DNA of 54,237 nucleotides from Bacteroidales bacterium (GCA_017429685.1 JAFROL010000025.1:1-54237), one strand, 5' to 3'; counted from the first letter of the stretch, positions 8,695 through 17,750 are shown. Numbers and translations: made by a program. Notes: generated from the letters alone by a model not told the origin.

Positions 8695-9267
8695 TTATTT
8701 CACTACCCCTGTTCCATTGCAGAAAGGGCATTTAATGGACGAACCGGTTAATGCAGGGTCTGGCAAATTTGGGATAAGTACCTCTGACGAATGAGGATTC
8801 GCTGTAGACTGGTATGACATTTTTTTTGCATCGCCAATCAACACAACAGGGTCATCAGCACGAGACGAAGCCACCTTTTTGCGTATAAGAGAACAGGTCT
8901 TGACATTTTCAGCAGCAACCGACTGACGATAGCTACACCTTAAAACGCCACCCTGCTCCACCAGCAGATCCTTCCTGTCGGCACTGAATCGGAACGTCGT
9001 GCTATCGCCCCAATAACTCGAGCCTAAATAGACATTAGCATCCGGGCCAAAAGCACTTAGCCTCCGCAGCGTACCATTCCCCACACTTAGTCCTGCAGCA
9101 GTCGACTCATAGCAAATGTCGCAAATGAACGACACAAACTGACCGCCATCTGCTACAATACTATCTTGCGGATTTGCAACAGGCTGGTAATAATACGTGT
9201 TCTGCGCATCAACCATTACTACAACAACGGTTAAAATCCAAAAAGAGAAAAATTTCATTCTATTCAT
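8695..9267 (-). CDS. Exported protein with C-terminal CPFCNGTG motif
   Basis: 190 residues, family not recognised. It begins with a signal peptide (FFSFWILTVVVVMVDAQ, cleavage after about residue 21). The body contains FICDICYES and a Ser/Thr-rich, probably beta-rich segment. The last ten residues hold CPFCNGTGVV, a single CxxCxGxG half-site of the DnaJ zinc-finger type. It overlaps the upstream small gene by 8 bp, so the two are translated together. A metal-binding role is possible but not shown. Confidence 0.7.
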   Translation of the reverse strand: MNRMKFFSFWILTVVVVMVDAQNTYYYQPVANPQDSIVADGGQFVSFICDICYESTAAGLSVGNGTLRRLSAFGPDANVYLGSSYWGDSTTFRFSADRKDLLVEQGGVLRCSYRQSVAAENVKTCSLIRKKVASSRADDPVVLIGDAKKMSYQSTANPHSSEVLIPNLPDPALTGSSIKCPFCNGTGVVK

Positions 9268-9754
9268 ACAAAAAACCAGGTATAGGTGTTGACGACTGTT
9301 CCTTGAGAAAATAATCCTTGTCCACCCTTACCATATGAAGAATTTCCCTATATTGCCCCATCTCTTCATCAAATATAAAGCAGACAACAGTTTGTTTGTC
9401 CTTGTCGATGCCATAAAACATACAATCTTTATCGAATGGAGTATTCCCTTTAAAGTTGCACGACTTATATACCGTCCGCCTGTCGGTCGACAACTCTGAC
9501 ACATATTCGCACGGTTTCATTTCCACGCGCTTGCCACGCGCCAAGCACTCACGCATCAGCCTTTCGCTCATCAGAAAACCCATTCTAGTGTTTTCATCAT
9601 CGAATTCAAAAACAACAGCATACTGCTTTTCTTTGCCGTCGACACTGAAAAAATAGACAGGGTCGACCATTTTCACCAATCCAAATGCTGGCAATAAGAT
9701 TAACACAACCAAAGCCAACAAGCTAATTATTGGAATTCTCTTTCTCGTATTCAT
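9260..9754 (-). CDS. Small membrane-anchored or exported protein
   Basis: 164 residues, no family recognised. One hydrophobic segment near the N-terminus (IPIISLLALVVLILLPAFGL) can serve as anchor or signal. The rest is a mixed alpha/beta domain with two Cys (EMKPCEYVS and YKSCNFKG), which could pair in the periplasm. It starts 12 bp after the end of the large surface-protein gene and overlaps the next gene by 8 bp, so all three appear to form one unit. Confidence 0.65.
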   Translation of the reverse strand: MNTRKRIPIISLLALVVLILLPAFGLVKMVDPVYFFSVDGKEKQYAVVFEFDDENTRMGFLMSERLMRECLARGKRVEMKPCEYVSELSTDRRTVYKSCNFKGNTPFDKDCMFYGIDKDKQTVVCFIFDEEMGQYREILHMVRVDKDYFLKEQSSTPIPGFLYE

Positions 9755-9766
9755 AATGCCTCCCTC

Positions 9767-12700
9767 TTATTTGCCGTTGATTATCACTTTGGTGTCGCCA
9801 AGCACTTCGCCCATATCGCCGCCACCATACACATTGCCATAAACCCTGGTGTGGCCCAGTAGACGCACCTCCGTGCTGCCCACCGTCGATTCCTCGCCAC
9901 CACCAAACACGCTACCTGTGCCGTCCTTTGGTTCTCCGCCAAGCAACACACCAATCACCGAACTACCGTCAATGGTCAGTGTTGCTTTGCCCGTCACTGT
10001 ACCCAAAGACGTCATATCAACGGTAGTGTAAACCAGGTGGTCGGTTTCATTAAATTCGCTGCCTGCAGCAATGGTGTTGTCGGTATGCGTCCAGGTGTAG
10101 GTGGTCGTGGCTGGAAACTCACCCAGCGTATAGGTGCCCGAATTGCCGTCATAGTAGGGTTCGACAGCGAAACCCTCTTTATTCATCACGTCAACCGTCG
10201 GTGCCGTCGCCGAAAAGCCAGCGCCGTAAACATTACCTTTGACGATGCAGTCGGTCAGCGTTGACGTAACATTGCCATTGACCTTGCCTAGATTGCCGCC
10301 ACCGTAGAAGTTCTCCAACACTGTGCACCCTGTCAGCGTGTTGGTCACATTGTGTGTAATTGCCAGCGACAGCGATGCATAATTCACATATAAACGGCCC
10401 ACGTTGTTGTCGTCGGCAAAGCCGGAGAAGGGAAAGAGTTCATACTCGTAGTTGGTGGCGATGGCATTGACGGTAGCAGAGCCATTGTTGCTCGTATTAC
10501 CACCCGTACTCATTGTTGTCGAAGACTCGTACTGGCGCGAGTAGTCATCGGTAGCCCACGTATTGAAACCATAGTTCGTTAGGTTGAGAAAGTTGCGTTT
10601 ACGGATACGATTGTACGACGTACCGCCATAGCCAGCTCCAAAGAAGCGTCCAAATGTACAGCCCTCAGCCGTCGTCGTCACCGTCTTGCCATCTGTCATA
10701 TCGCCGAACTTGGGGCCACCGCAGTAGGTGCTGACGTTGCTGTTCGAAATCCCGACTGTGATATTGCCCATCACTGGCTTTGCATCGTTGATGCCGCCGC
10801 CATAGAAGTTCTCAATGTCGGCATAGTTGATTTGCCAATACACGTCGCCGTTAATCTGCTCCATTCCCGCACCAGCCAACTCACCAAAGCGTCCGCCGCT
10901 GATATAGCACTCCGCATTGTCAGCCCTAACCGTCGCATTGGGGCGGAACATACCGCTGAGGTAGAACTTGTCGTAGTCGCCACCCGTGACCGAAATGGGC
11001 TTGTGTGGCGTAAAATTGCCATTGTCGGCGTGGACACCGTTATTGAACATCTTAAACCACGCATTGCAACCCACGTGGATATAGTTAGTGTGTGTAGGCT
11101 CACCAGCGTTGGCCGACACAATCTGCTCATATACACCACCCAGCAGTATCAGCGGCGAGCCCTCCGCATCGGCGTTCTTGGTGCTCCAGTCATACTCGAA
11201 CTGGTAGAATTGCGCTAGGCAGGTATTGGTCACCTCGAACCATCCATTCGGCCTGAAAATGCCTATGTTTGGCATACGCAAGCTGCCGCTCGGCTTCTTG
11301 GCCATACCGATGCCTGACCAGCAGAGGAAGTCGAATCGGATGGGGGAGACTTCCTTCCGCTGCGTGTGCTGGTAGAAGAAGCAGTTGTCCGGCTCGTTGT
11401 CACCGTCCAGGTCGGCACTCATAATGCTAAAGCCCTTAGTGTCTTTGTCGATGGAGTAGTTTCCGTAATAATGATGGTAGTTGCCCACCAGCACCACAGC
11501 ATAGTCGTATACCGTCCTTCCGCTCTCGCGGCCCAATGCGGCAATGGCATCTACCATCGAGGTATAAACAATCTGGCTGTTTCCGTTAACATTGTAATAT
11601 TGTCCATTACTGTAGCGCGTCCCCATCGTTGTGATGTTCCAACTACTACTTAAATCGTCTTTATAAGTCTTGTCGTAGTTGGGGTCCGACAGGTAGGTGC
11701 AAACTGCCCAGTAGGGTTCGATTGTGATGGCTGTCACACCGGTTGGGACATCAAAGTAAGCACCCTGCGACAGAACACGACCTGTGACACTATACAGGTC
11801 CTTCTGCGTGCAGTTGCGGTCGGCAAAATTGTAGCCACCCTCACTGTCCGATGCCACAAACGTGCCTGGCGTGCCGCCTGTGACAGCAGTAACTTTCCAG
11901 CCTGTCACAACACGGTTGCCCGTATAATTGCCCGTACCGATGTCGTTGTAGTAGGGCAGCTGCACCTTGTCGTAATTGAAATTATAGTTGTCGGGGTCCT
12001 TGCCAGTGCGCGTCAAAGTCAGGCTGCTTGTTGTTACAGTTGCACCATCGGGCTTGGTTTGGCCTCCGCCGGTGGTGTTCGACTCGCTGACAATCACGCT
12101 CAGTGTGCCGAGCTGTTCCGATACGTCCGCAGCGTCGTAGTTGATGACGCTCGGATAGGTGCCGTGCACCTTAAGTATGGGAAAAGGTGCCACACTCTTG
12201 TCCAGCACCCACTTGGCCATAATCTCCCGACTATTGGTTGTCGAACCGGCAACATACCACGTTGCCAACTCACGATTCGAGTTAAGGATAAGACGATAGA
12301 ATTCGAATCTGGTCAAGAAACGCGTCTCGGCACCCAAAGCGCAATTGTATTTCCCCGTCGTAACGGTACTTGTGAAGTTGTCGAAAGAATAATAATTGAA
12401 GTTACTCAATCCTTTGTTACTGTTGTTGTTGATGATTAGGCCTCCATAGATGGGCGAAATATTGGCGGCTCCCGTCACGTTGCCGTAGAACATACAGTTC
12501 ATCACCATCGTCTTCAGGTTGTCCGTTGTCGAGGCCACGTTGTTGTAGCCCACGATGCCGGCGGCGTCGGTGCCACCCTCGACGGTGGCAAAGCTGTAGC
12601 AATTGACCACGCGAGCCTCGCCGTCCAGCAAGCCAACCAAACTACCAACATAGCCACTGCCGCTCACCGTACCCGACAGCACTCCGCAATTATAGATGCG

Positions 12701-14557
12701 CGTGGCGCCCGTAGCCTCGGCGGCAATGGCCCCAACGTTAGAGCCGCTGCTGATAGCCACCCTGTCAATGATGACGTTGCGTATGGTGGCACCGTTGGCG
12801 TAAGCCAACAAGGGCACATTAGTTCCAACTATAGTATTAAACTGGCCGTCGATGCTGCCCGCAAAGGGTGTTTCGGCAGTTCCAACCGAGGCATCAATCA
12901 CAAAACCTGCCGCCAGCAGGTAGTTGCCGCTCATATCGGTTATATCGCTGGCCCGACTCACCGTCGTCTGTTGCGTATAGGTAGCCGTAGCCGAGTTGCT
13001 ATAGCCAGCGTGTGCTGCGTAGGCTGTCACCGTCGTGGCATTGCCCAAACTGAAAGGACCCGTATAGACGCTGTAGGCACCCGAGGTGGCGTAATAGATT
13101 GTGGCACCCGCTGTGGCGCAACTGATGCGGACGGTGCCGTCAGCACAAGTAATGATAGGCGCCGCGCATTGGGGTACATTGTAGACGACCACGTCCGATG
13201 GGCGACAGCCCAGCAAAAAGGCCTTGCCTCGCAATTGCGTGATGTCGGTTCCTTCGGGCAGCAGCACGTTAGGGGAACTGTAAGCGGTCGAGCCCGCCTC
13301 CGGACTGCTCCCATTGGTGGTGTAGCGGATGGTGGCACCCTCCGTGCTGCAAGTCATCGTCACCGTGCCGTCGGCGTCGTTGCAGGTGATAACCGGCGTC
13401 GCACATTTAGCAATCTCCAGCACAGCCACATCTGACAGGTCGTCGTCGTGCAGCATACTTACGGCCTTGATGGTGGCGATGCCGGTGTTGATGTCGAGCA
13501 CAAGGGGGGTGGTGTACTCTGTCGAGGTGTTGGTGGGGTCGCTGCCGTCGGTGGTGTAGCGGATGGTAGCACCTGCCGTTGCGGTAGCCATCGTGATAGT
13601 GCCATTCGTGTTGGTGATGGTGGGTTCGGCGCAAGTAACGATGTACGAGCCCACATCACTCACCCTGCTGTCAAGCGTAGCTTCAGCCACCGCCAGGATT
13701 TTGTAGTCGCCTCCAGTCAGCTGGAATGGTGCCGTGTACTGCTGCCGCGTGGTCGAGTTGGTAGGGTCACTGCCGTCAGTGGTGTAATAGATGGTCGCGG
13801 CAATGGGAAAACTGATGCTATAGTAGCCCTCGCTGACCGCAACCTCGGGCACCACCTTCACCAACCGCCATTTAGAACCACCGTCGTCATCCTTATAGTA
13901 GCCTATCAGTCCTGTGTTGGAAGCATTGTTTTTGCCGTAACTGTTCTTATTGCCGCTTTTAGGGTTGAACGAGACGTTTGCCGATACTGCCTTGCCCTTG
14001 ATGGCATAGTATCCGCTCTTGTAGGTGACGCTGAACCAAGTATTGGCATCGTCTGTGGGCAGTGTTCCCACGTGGGCCACCTCGGCAACAGCTGTCGTCT
14101 GGTCGTTGATGATGTACTTTCCGTCCGAGTGGTGGACAAGCTGAAAATAGTTCGCGTTGTCGCCCGTACCCGCCGTGAGGTACCACAGAGCGTATGCCAC
14201 CGGCACATTCTGATGCGTCGTCAGCATAGGTGTGCCGTTGGCTGTCGTGCTGCCATACCAAGCGCCTTCGGACGCATCGTCAGGCTTTTCGGCTGGACAC
14301 AAATAGTAGCTTAAGTCTTTGTTGCTGACAATGTAGTAGAAACCCTCGGTCGGGACGCCTGTCGCATAGGTCTGCGCCATTATGCTTGGCAGCCCTGCCG
14401 TCAATAATAACCACATAACAGCAACACGTATTACTATACGATATTGCAATAAGGAACCAAAAAGAAAAGAAAACTTACAACTTTTTGCTTTTAACGCGAG
14501 AGGAACCACCCCCCCCCTATGCCATAATTGGCTGATATACATATGATTACTAAACAT
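9767..14557 (-). CDS. Large YGGG-repeat surface protein with chitobiase-type repeats
   Basis: 1596 residues. A long N-region (about 40 residues) precedes the hydrophobic core and signal cleavage after IMAQ (about residue 62). Residues 240-535 hold four chitobiase C-terminal-like repeats, each with a GATIRYTTDGSDPTN-type core. Residues 560-690 resemble GLUG motifs. The last 450 residues are Gly-rich beta-solenoid-like sequence with repeated FYGGG, VFGGGEE and VYGGGD motifs. Relatives I recall continue further and end in a type IX sorting domain; here the gene stops directly after a DTKVIING repeat, with no sorting domain visible. A run of nine G lies at codons 14-17. Likely exported; ligand unknown. 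Confidence 0.85.
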   Translation of the reverse strand: MFSNHMYISQLWHRGGVVPLALKAKSCKFSFLFGSLLQYRIVIRVAVMWLLLTAGLPSIMAQTYATGVPTEGFYYIVSNKDLSYYLCPAEKPDDASEGAWYGSTTANGTPMLTTHQNVPVAYALWYLTAGTGDNANYFQLVHHSDGKYIINDQTTAVAEVAHVGTLPTDDANTWFSVTYKSGYYAIKGKAVSANVSFNPKSGNKNSYGKNNASNTGLIGYYKDDDGGSKWRLVKVVPEVAVSEGYYSISFPIAATIYYTTDGSDPTNSTTRQQYTAPFQLTGGDYKILAVAEATLDSRVSDVGSYIVTCAEPTITNTNGTITMATATAGATIRYTTDGSDPTNTSTEYTTPLVLDINTGIATIKAVSMLHDDDLSDVAVLEIAKCATPVITCNDADGTVTMTCSTEGATIRYTTNGSSPEAGSTAYSSPNVLLPEGTDITQLRGKAFLLGCRPSDVVVYNVPQCAAPIITCADGTVRISCATAGATIYYATSGAYSVYTGPFSLGNATTVTAYAAHAGYSNSATATYTQQTTVSRASDITDMSGNYLLAAGFVIDASVGTAETPFAGSIDGQFNTIVGTNVPLLAYANGATIRNVIIDRVAISSGSNVGAIAAEATGATRIYNCGVLSGTVSGSGYVGSLVGLLDGEARVVNCYSFATVEGGTDAAGIVGYNNVASTTDNLKTMVMNCMFYGNVTGAANISPIYGGLIINNNSNKGLSNFNYYSFDNFTSTVTTGKYNCALGAETRFLTRFEFYRLILNSNRELATWYVAGSTTNSREIMAKWVLDKSVAPFPILKVHGTYPSVINYDAADVSEQLGTLSVIVSESNTTGGGQTKPDGATVTTSSLTLTRTGKDPDNYNFNYDKVQLPYYNDIGTGNYTGNRVVTGWKVTAVTGGTPGTFVASDSEGGYNFADRNCTQKDLYSVTGRVLSQGAYFDVPTGVTAITIEPYWAVCTYLSDPNYDKTYKDDLSSSWNITTMGTRYSNGQYYNVNGNSQIVYTSMVDAIAALGRESGRTVYDYAVVLVGNYHHYYGNYSIDKDTKGFSIMSADLDGDNEPDNCFFYQHTQRKEVSPIRFDFLCWSGIGMAKKPSGSLRMPNIGIFRPNGWFEVTNTCLAQFYQFEYDWSTKNADAEGSPLILLGGVYEQIVSANAGEPTHTNYIHVGCNAWFKMFNNGVHADNGNFTPHKPISVTGGDYDKFYLSGMFRPNATVRADNAECYISGGRFGELAGAGMEQINGDVYWQINYADIENFYGGGINDAKPVMGNITVGISNSNVSTYCGGPKFGDMTDGKTVTTTAEGCTFGRFFGAGYGGTSYNRIRKRNFLNLTNYGFNTWATDDYSRQYESSTTMSTGGNTSNNGSATVNAIATNYEYELFPFSGFADDNNVGRLYVNYASLSLAITHNVTNTLTGCTVLENFYGGGNLGKVNGNVTSTLTDCIVKGNVYGAGFSATAPTVDVMNKEGFAVEPYYDGNSGTYTLGEFPATTTYTWTHTDNTIAAGSEFNETDHLVYTTVDMTSLGTVTGKATLTIDGSSVIGVLLGGEPKDGTGSVFGGGEESTVGSTEVRLLGHTRVYGNVYGGGDMGEVLGDTKVIINGK
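14509..14517 (-). repeat. G9 homopolymer in surface-protein 5' coding region
   Basis: Nine C on the plus strand, read as AGG GGG GGG GTG in codons 14-17 of the surface protein. It is the longest G/C homopolymer I noticed in the window. The present length is in frame. Confidence 0.85.
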
Positions 14558-14590
14558 ATATCTATTGTTGAATTAGTTTTGTTGCAGATG

Positions 14591-14620
14591 CAAAAATACA
14601 AATTTCCACTAATTCACAAA
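14591..14620 (-). promoter_or_regulatory. Promoter of surface-protein operon
   Basis: Minus-strand -7 box TATTTTTG (14591-14598) and TTTG (14617-14620), spacer 18 bp. The start codon is 33 bp downstream. Confidence 0.7.
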
Positions 14621-14842
14621 AAAAATATCGAAAAAAAATCCATCATACGCTAAAAAGAAGAATAATCTATATTATTAGTAACGATAAAAAAATAAGGTAA
14701 AACGACAACCGCGCCAGCATTACCGCCGAAGGCGGAATAAATCTACAAGATTTAAAAGATTTCGCTCGCTTGCGAGCAGGAGAATTATTTTACTTTATTT
14801 TTTTACGATATCTTAATAAAAATATTATTTTGATTAATACCT

Positions 14843-14879
14843 AAAAAAAACTGACCCACACACTTGCCGCGTGGGTCAG
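14843..14879 (-). terminator. Terminator of the candidate sulfonolipid/beta-barrel operon
   Basis: Perfect 9-bp stem (CTGACCCAC with GTGGGTCAG, 14851-14879) and an 11-nt loop, followed on the minus strand by eight T. It ends the operon that runs from 19016 to 14904. Confidence 0.9.
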
Positions 14880-14903
14880 CTCGTTAACGTATGTTCCGAT
14901 ACC

Positions 14904-15536
14904 TCAGAAGCGGATGCCGAAGGTAAACTGGATGCTGCATCCAGTCATTTGCGGTGCGTCGGTGGCAGTATAGCCTAAAGCGGTAAGGCCCGCAGGCAGT
15001 TCCGCAGGTTCGCTGCCAATGTTGGCATAATAAGGCAGCTGCGCGTGCAAACCCACGAAGGTATGCTTGCTGCTTTTGTAGTTGATGCCCATCTCGAAGT
15101 TGCAGCAGAAACCAAAACGTGCGGCAGATTCAATATTGCCGGCAAATTCGTATCCACTACCGTGGAACAGCACTCCCAAAGCGGCACCAGTTTCCAGTTC
15201 AAAACGGTTACCAAGAGGAACATAGTCACGGAAGTCTGCCATAATGTCGAGGTCGAAGAAATTCTCGTCCAGCTCGCGGAACGAGGTGTTGCCACCACGC
15301 GAACCGATGGTGAGGCCGACAAAAGCGTTGTTCTTAAAACGATAGCCCAACGTGATATGTTCCGAAGGAATCATACTATAGGATTCAGTGGGGTCGACAA
15401 AGGCCGACACGGGTGCATAGTTGCCGAACTTGGAGAAACCAAGACCGACCTCGGCCATAAAGCCACCTTTCGCTTCCTGTGCGCCGCACACGGCAGCCAC
15501 GCACAGAATAGCAGTCAGAATTAATGTTTTTTTCAT
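14904..15536 (-). CDS. Small outer-membrane beta-barrel protein
   Basis: 210 residues. Signal peptide MKKTLILTAILCVAAVCGAQ, then alternating amphipathic strands (FMAEVGLGFSKFG, HITLGYRFKNNAFVGLTIG, FELETGAALGVLF, FTFGIRF) and a C-terminal Phe, as in Omp_b-brl family proteins inserted by the BAM complex. It begins 24 bp after the SDR gene and is followed by a strong terminator, so it is the last gene of that operon. Its job there is unknown; a link to the unusual lipid is a guess. Confidence 0.75.
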   Translation of the reverse strand: MKKTLILTAILCVAAVCGAQEAKGGFMAEVGLGFSKFGNYAPVSAFVDPTESYSMIPSEHITLGYRFKNNAFVGLTIGSRGGNTSFRELDENFFDLDIMADFRDYVPLGNRFELETGAALGVLFHGSGYEFAGNIESAARFGFCCNFEMGINYKSSKHTFVGLHAQLPYYANIGSEPAELPAGLTALGYTATDAPQMTGCSIQFTFGIRF

Positions 15537-15560
15537 TTCTTATCGTATTAAAAGTTTAGT

Positions 15561-16361
15561 TTACATTGGTTTAATTTTTCTTGCCAGTCGTGCGGCAAGT
15601 CCGGGGAAGTACTGCTTGATGTAGGCCATCAGCAGCTCGTAGCGACCCACAAGGACTTCGCGTTTCTTCTTATAAACCGCCTTGACGATTTTGTCGGCAG
15701 CCTGTTGCGGTGTGACGCCACCGGCCTGGCCTGCATCCATCTTGCCGTGCTGGCGGCCGTCCTTTTCGAGGGCGTACTTCGAAATGTTGGTCTGCACGCG
15801 TCCCGGACAGACGATGGTGACGCGGATATTCTGGTCGTAGGTCTCTGCCTGGACGGTCTCGAAAAAGCCATACAAGGCGTGCTTGGCCGAGCTGTAGGCA
15901 CACCGCAGCGGGAAGCCGAAACGACCCGCGATGCTGGTGGTCACAACCAGCTGTCCCCCACCCCGTTCTATCATCCGCGGCAGGATATTTTTGGTCAGGA
16001 TTACGGGGGCGAAATAGTCGATGTCCATCACCTTGCGGATGACGCGCATCTCGGTCTCGACGGTGGTGCCGCGCTGGCTGATGCCGGCATTGTTGTACAG
16101 GATGTCGATGCCGCCAAAGCGCTTCCACGCCTGCTCGGCAAGGGCGTCGAGCCCGTCGCTGTCCGACAGGTCGAAGGGCAGCGCCGCAGCATCGGGAGCG
16201 CCAAGCTCCTTGCAGCGGGCCACGACCTTTTCAAGCAGGTCGGCCTCAAGGGCGGTGACGATGACACGCGCACCTTCCTGTGCAAAACGGTAGGCCGTAG
16301 CCTCGCCAATACCCGACGAAGAGCCTGTAATCCAAACAGTTTTGTTTTCGAATTTCTTCAT
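15561..16361 (-). CDS. SDR oxidoreductase, candidate 3-ketocapnine/3-ketosphinganine-type reductase
   Basis: 266-residue classical short-chain dehydrogenase. The nucleotide motif TGSSSGIG is at residues 12-19, NNAG near 90, and the catalytic Ser and YSSAK tetrad residues follow. The C-terminal tail is basic and hydrophobic (LLMAYIKQYFPGLAARLARKIKP), as often seen in membrane-associated reductases acting on lipids. It follows an alpha-oxoamine synthase and a threonine-synthase-like gene, the set expected for sulfonolipid synthesis, where the 3-keto intermediate must be reduced. The SDR family alone does not define the substrate, so the pathway role is inferred from context. Confidence 0.9.
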   Translation of the reverse strand: MKKFENKTVWITGSSSGIGEATAYRFAQEGARVIVTALEADLLEKVVARCKELGAPDAAALPFDLSDSDGLDALAEQAWKRFGGIDILYNNAGISQRGTTVETEMRVIRKVMDIDYFAPVILTKNILPRMIERGGGQLVVTTSIAGRFGFPLRCAYSSAKHALYGFFETVQAETYDQNIRVTIVCPGRVQTNISKYALEKDGRQHGKMDAGQAGGVTPQQAADKIVKAVYKKKREVLVGRYELLMAYIKQYFPGLAARLARKIKPM

Positions 16362-16367
16362 TTTTTT

Positions 16368-16417
16368 CTAGTTTTACTAGTCCTACTAGTTCAACTAGTG
16401 ATACTAGTCACACCAGT
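16368..16417. repeat. 9-bp CTAGT array
   Basis: CTAGT recurs exactly every 9 bp at 16368, 16377, 16386, 16395 and 16404, with a degenerate CCAGT at 16413. The array fills most of the 61-bp gap between the threonine-synthase-like gene and the SDR start, directly in the SDR leader. Confidence 0.85.
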
Positions 16418-16422
16418 CTTGA

Positions 16423-17646
16423 CTAATCCACTTCCACCAACTCCCTGAACCATTGGGCGCGGTCGCAGCCCTCGCCGGTGTTGAGCAGCACGACGTCGCC
16501 GCTCTTGATTTCGCCGCGGTCCACAGCTTGGAAGAATCCGGCATAGCACACCATCGAGGCGGGGCCCATCAGCACTCCGCGGCTGGACTTCATCTCCTTG
16601 CCGTAGCTGGGCAGCTCGGCCTCCTTGACGCGGATGAAGGTGCCGCCCGAACGCTTAACCAGCGGAGCCACAAGCGGATAGTTGCCGGGGTTGGCGGCCG
16701 TCAGGATGCCTATGCGGGTCTTGATGTCCTTCTTGGCCTCATACTGCTGCTCCCACCCCTGGGGGAATCCGGCAGCCGTGGCCTTCTCCCAGGCCGTCAC
16801 CATCGGGTCGCACTCGTCCTGCTGCACCAACAGCATTCGCGGCAGCTGATATTCACCGGCCTTGTCGCCGGCCATAGCCTGCAGGTCGCGGAAGCCCTTC
16901 TCGAAGGCCAGAGGCGACGTGCCGCCAGCCACAGCCTGCATATAGACCGTGGGCAGCTGGCCCATCTGACGCAGGCACTCGAACACCACCAAACGCTTCG
17001 ACTCGATGCGCAGCGGGTCGGTATTGCCGCCACTGATCAGTACATTGTTGGTTTTATGATAGTTGACAGCCTCTTCTTTGGCAGCACCATAGCCGCCGGC
17101 CGAGACGACCACGGGCTGGCCCACCTTGCGGATGGCCTCGACCGTGGCGGGGTCGATGCAGTTGGGCGCAAACTCGGTGAAGCGGATGCCAGCCTTGGCG
17201 CTGTAGGTGGCAAAAGCCACGCCAGCGTTGCCCGTCGAGGCCAGGCAGTATTCCTTGACGCCGTTCTCTTTCAGCACCGTAGCGGCCAGCGCAGCACTGA
17301 TGTCCTTGAACGAGCCGCTGCCGCGGTTCAGGTCGTTGCGATAGACAAACACCTTGCAATCAACACCTTTACCTTTGGCATAGGTCTCCAGGTTGTCCCA
17401 CCTTTCGATAGGAATCAGGCCCTCGCCAAAACTGACCACATTCCGGCGGTCGGCAATGGGCAGCATATCGAAGTAATAGTCTTGGTACGAGTCGGTTGCA
17501 GGCTTTTCTGCGGGGGCGTGCAGCGGCTCCAGGTATTCCACCTCGGCATATCCGCTGCCGCAGTCGCACTTCTGGTCCTGACGAAACCAAGTGGCAAAGT
17601 CGGCGATGACTTTGCCACATTTCTTGCATCTAAGCTGGTATTTCAT
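16423..17646 (-). CDS. Threonine-synthase-like PLP enzyme, candidate cysteate synthase
   Basis: 407 residues, fold-type II PLP enzyme. I start at ATG 17646 (MKYQLRCKKCG); the frame is open further upstream but there encodes repeat-derived sequence. An N-terminal zinc ribbon (CKKC and CDCG, residues 7-32) is followed by NRGSGSFKD, whose Lys binds PLP, and STGNAGVAFATYSAK. This is the compact, zinc-ribbon type, unlike the long ThrC that Bacteroidetes, as I recall, use for threonine. Archaeal cysteate synthase belongs to this family, and the neighbouring oxoamine synthase and SDR make cysteate formation a reasonable reading. Threonine synthase remains the alternative. Confidence 0.85.
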   Translation of the reverse strand: MKYQLRCKKCGKVIADFATWFRQDQKCDCGSGYAEVEYLEPLHAPAEKPATDSYQDYYFDMLPIADRRNVVSFGEGLIPIERWDNLETYAKGKGVDCKVFVYRNDLNRGSGSFKDISAALAATVLKENGVKEYCLASTGNAGVAFATYSAKAGIRFTEFAPNCIDPATVEAIRKVGQPVVVSAGGYGAAKEEAVNYHKTNNVLISGGNTDPLRIESKRLVVFECLRQMGQLPTVYMQAVAGGTSPLAFEKGFRDLQAMAGDKAGEYQLPRMLLVQQDECDPMVTAWEKATAAGFPQGWEQQYEAKKDIKTRIGILTAANPGNYPLVAPLVKRSGGTFIRVKEAELPSYGKEMKSSRGVLMGPASMVCYAGFFQAVDRGEIKSGDVVLLNTGEGCDRAQWFRELVEVD

Positions 17647-17648
17647 AT

Positions 17649-17750
17649 AGTTGAAAGTTGAAAGTTGAGAGTTGAAAAACCTCAGCTTTCTTGTTCCTAA
17701 ATTAAAATGAGAGTTGAAAGTTAAAAAACCTCCAACTCTCTTGTTTCTAA
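17649..17750. repeat. 7-bp AGTTGAA array with imperfect duplication in thrC-like leader
   Basis: Four exact-period heptamers (AGTTGAA, AGTTGAA, AGTTGAG, AGTTGAA) at 17649-17676, then AGTTGAA-AGTTAAA at 17712-17725. The stretch after each block (AAAACCTC...CTTGTTCCTAA, AAAACCTC...CTTGTTTCTAA) is also duplicated. On the minus strand the unit reads TTCAACT, and the array is the leader of the threonine-synthase-like gene. Confidence 0.85.

Larger units (their letters stand above)
14558..14903. other. Spacer between beta-barrel gene and surface-protein gene
   Basis: 346 bp, strongly AT-rich. It holds the surface-protein promoter, small hairpins (CCGCC-GAA-GGCGG near 14723, CTCGC-TT-GCGAG near 14764) and the beta-barrel terminator. 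No gene is seen. Confidence 0.6.
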
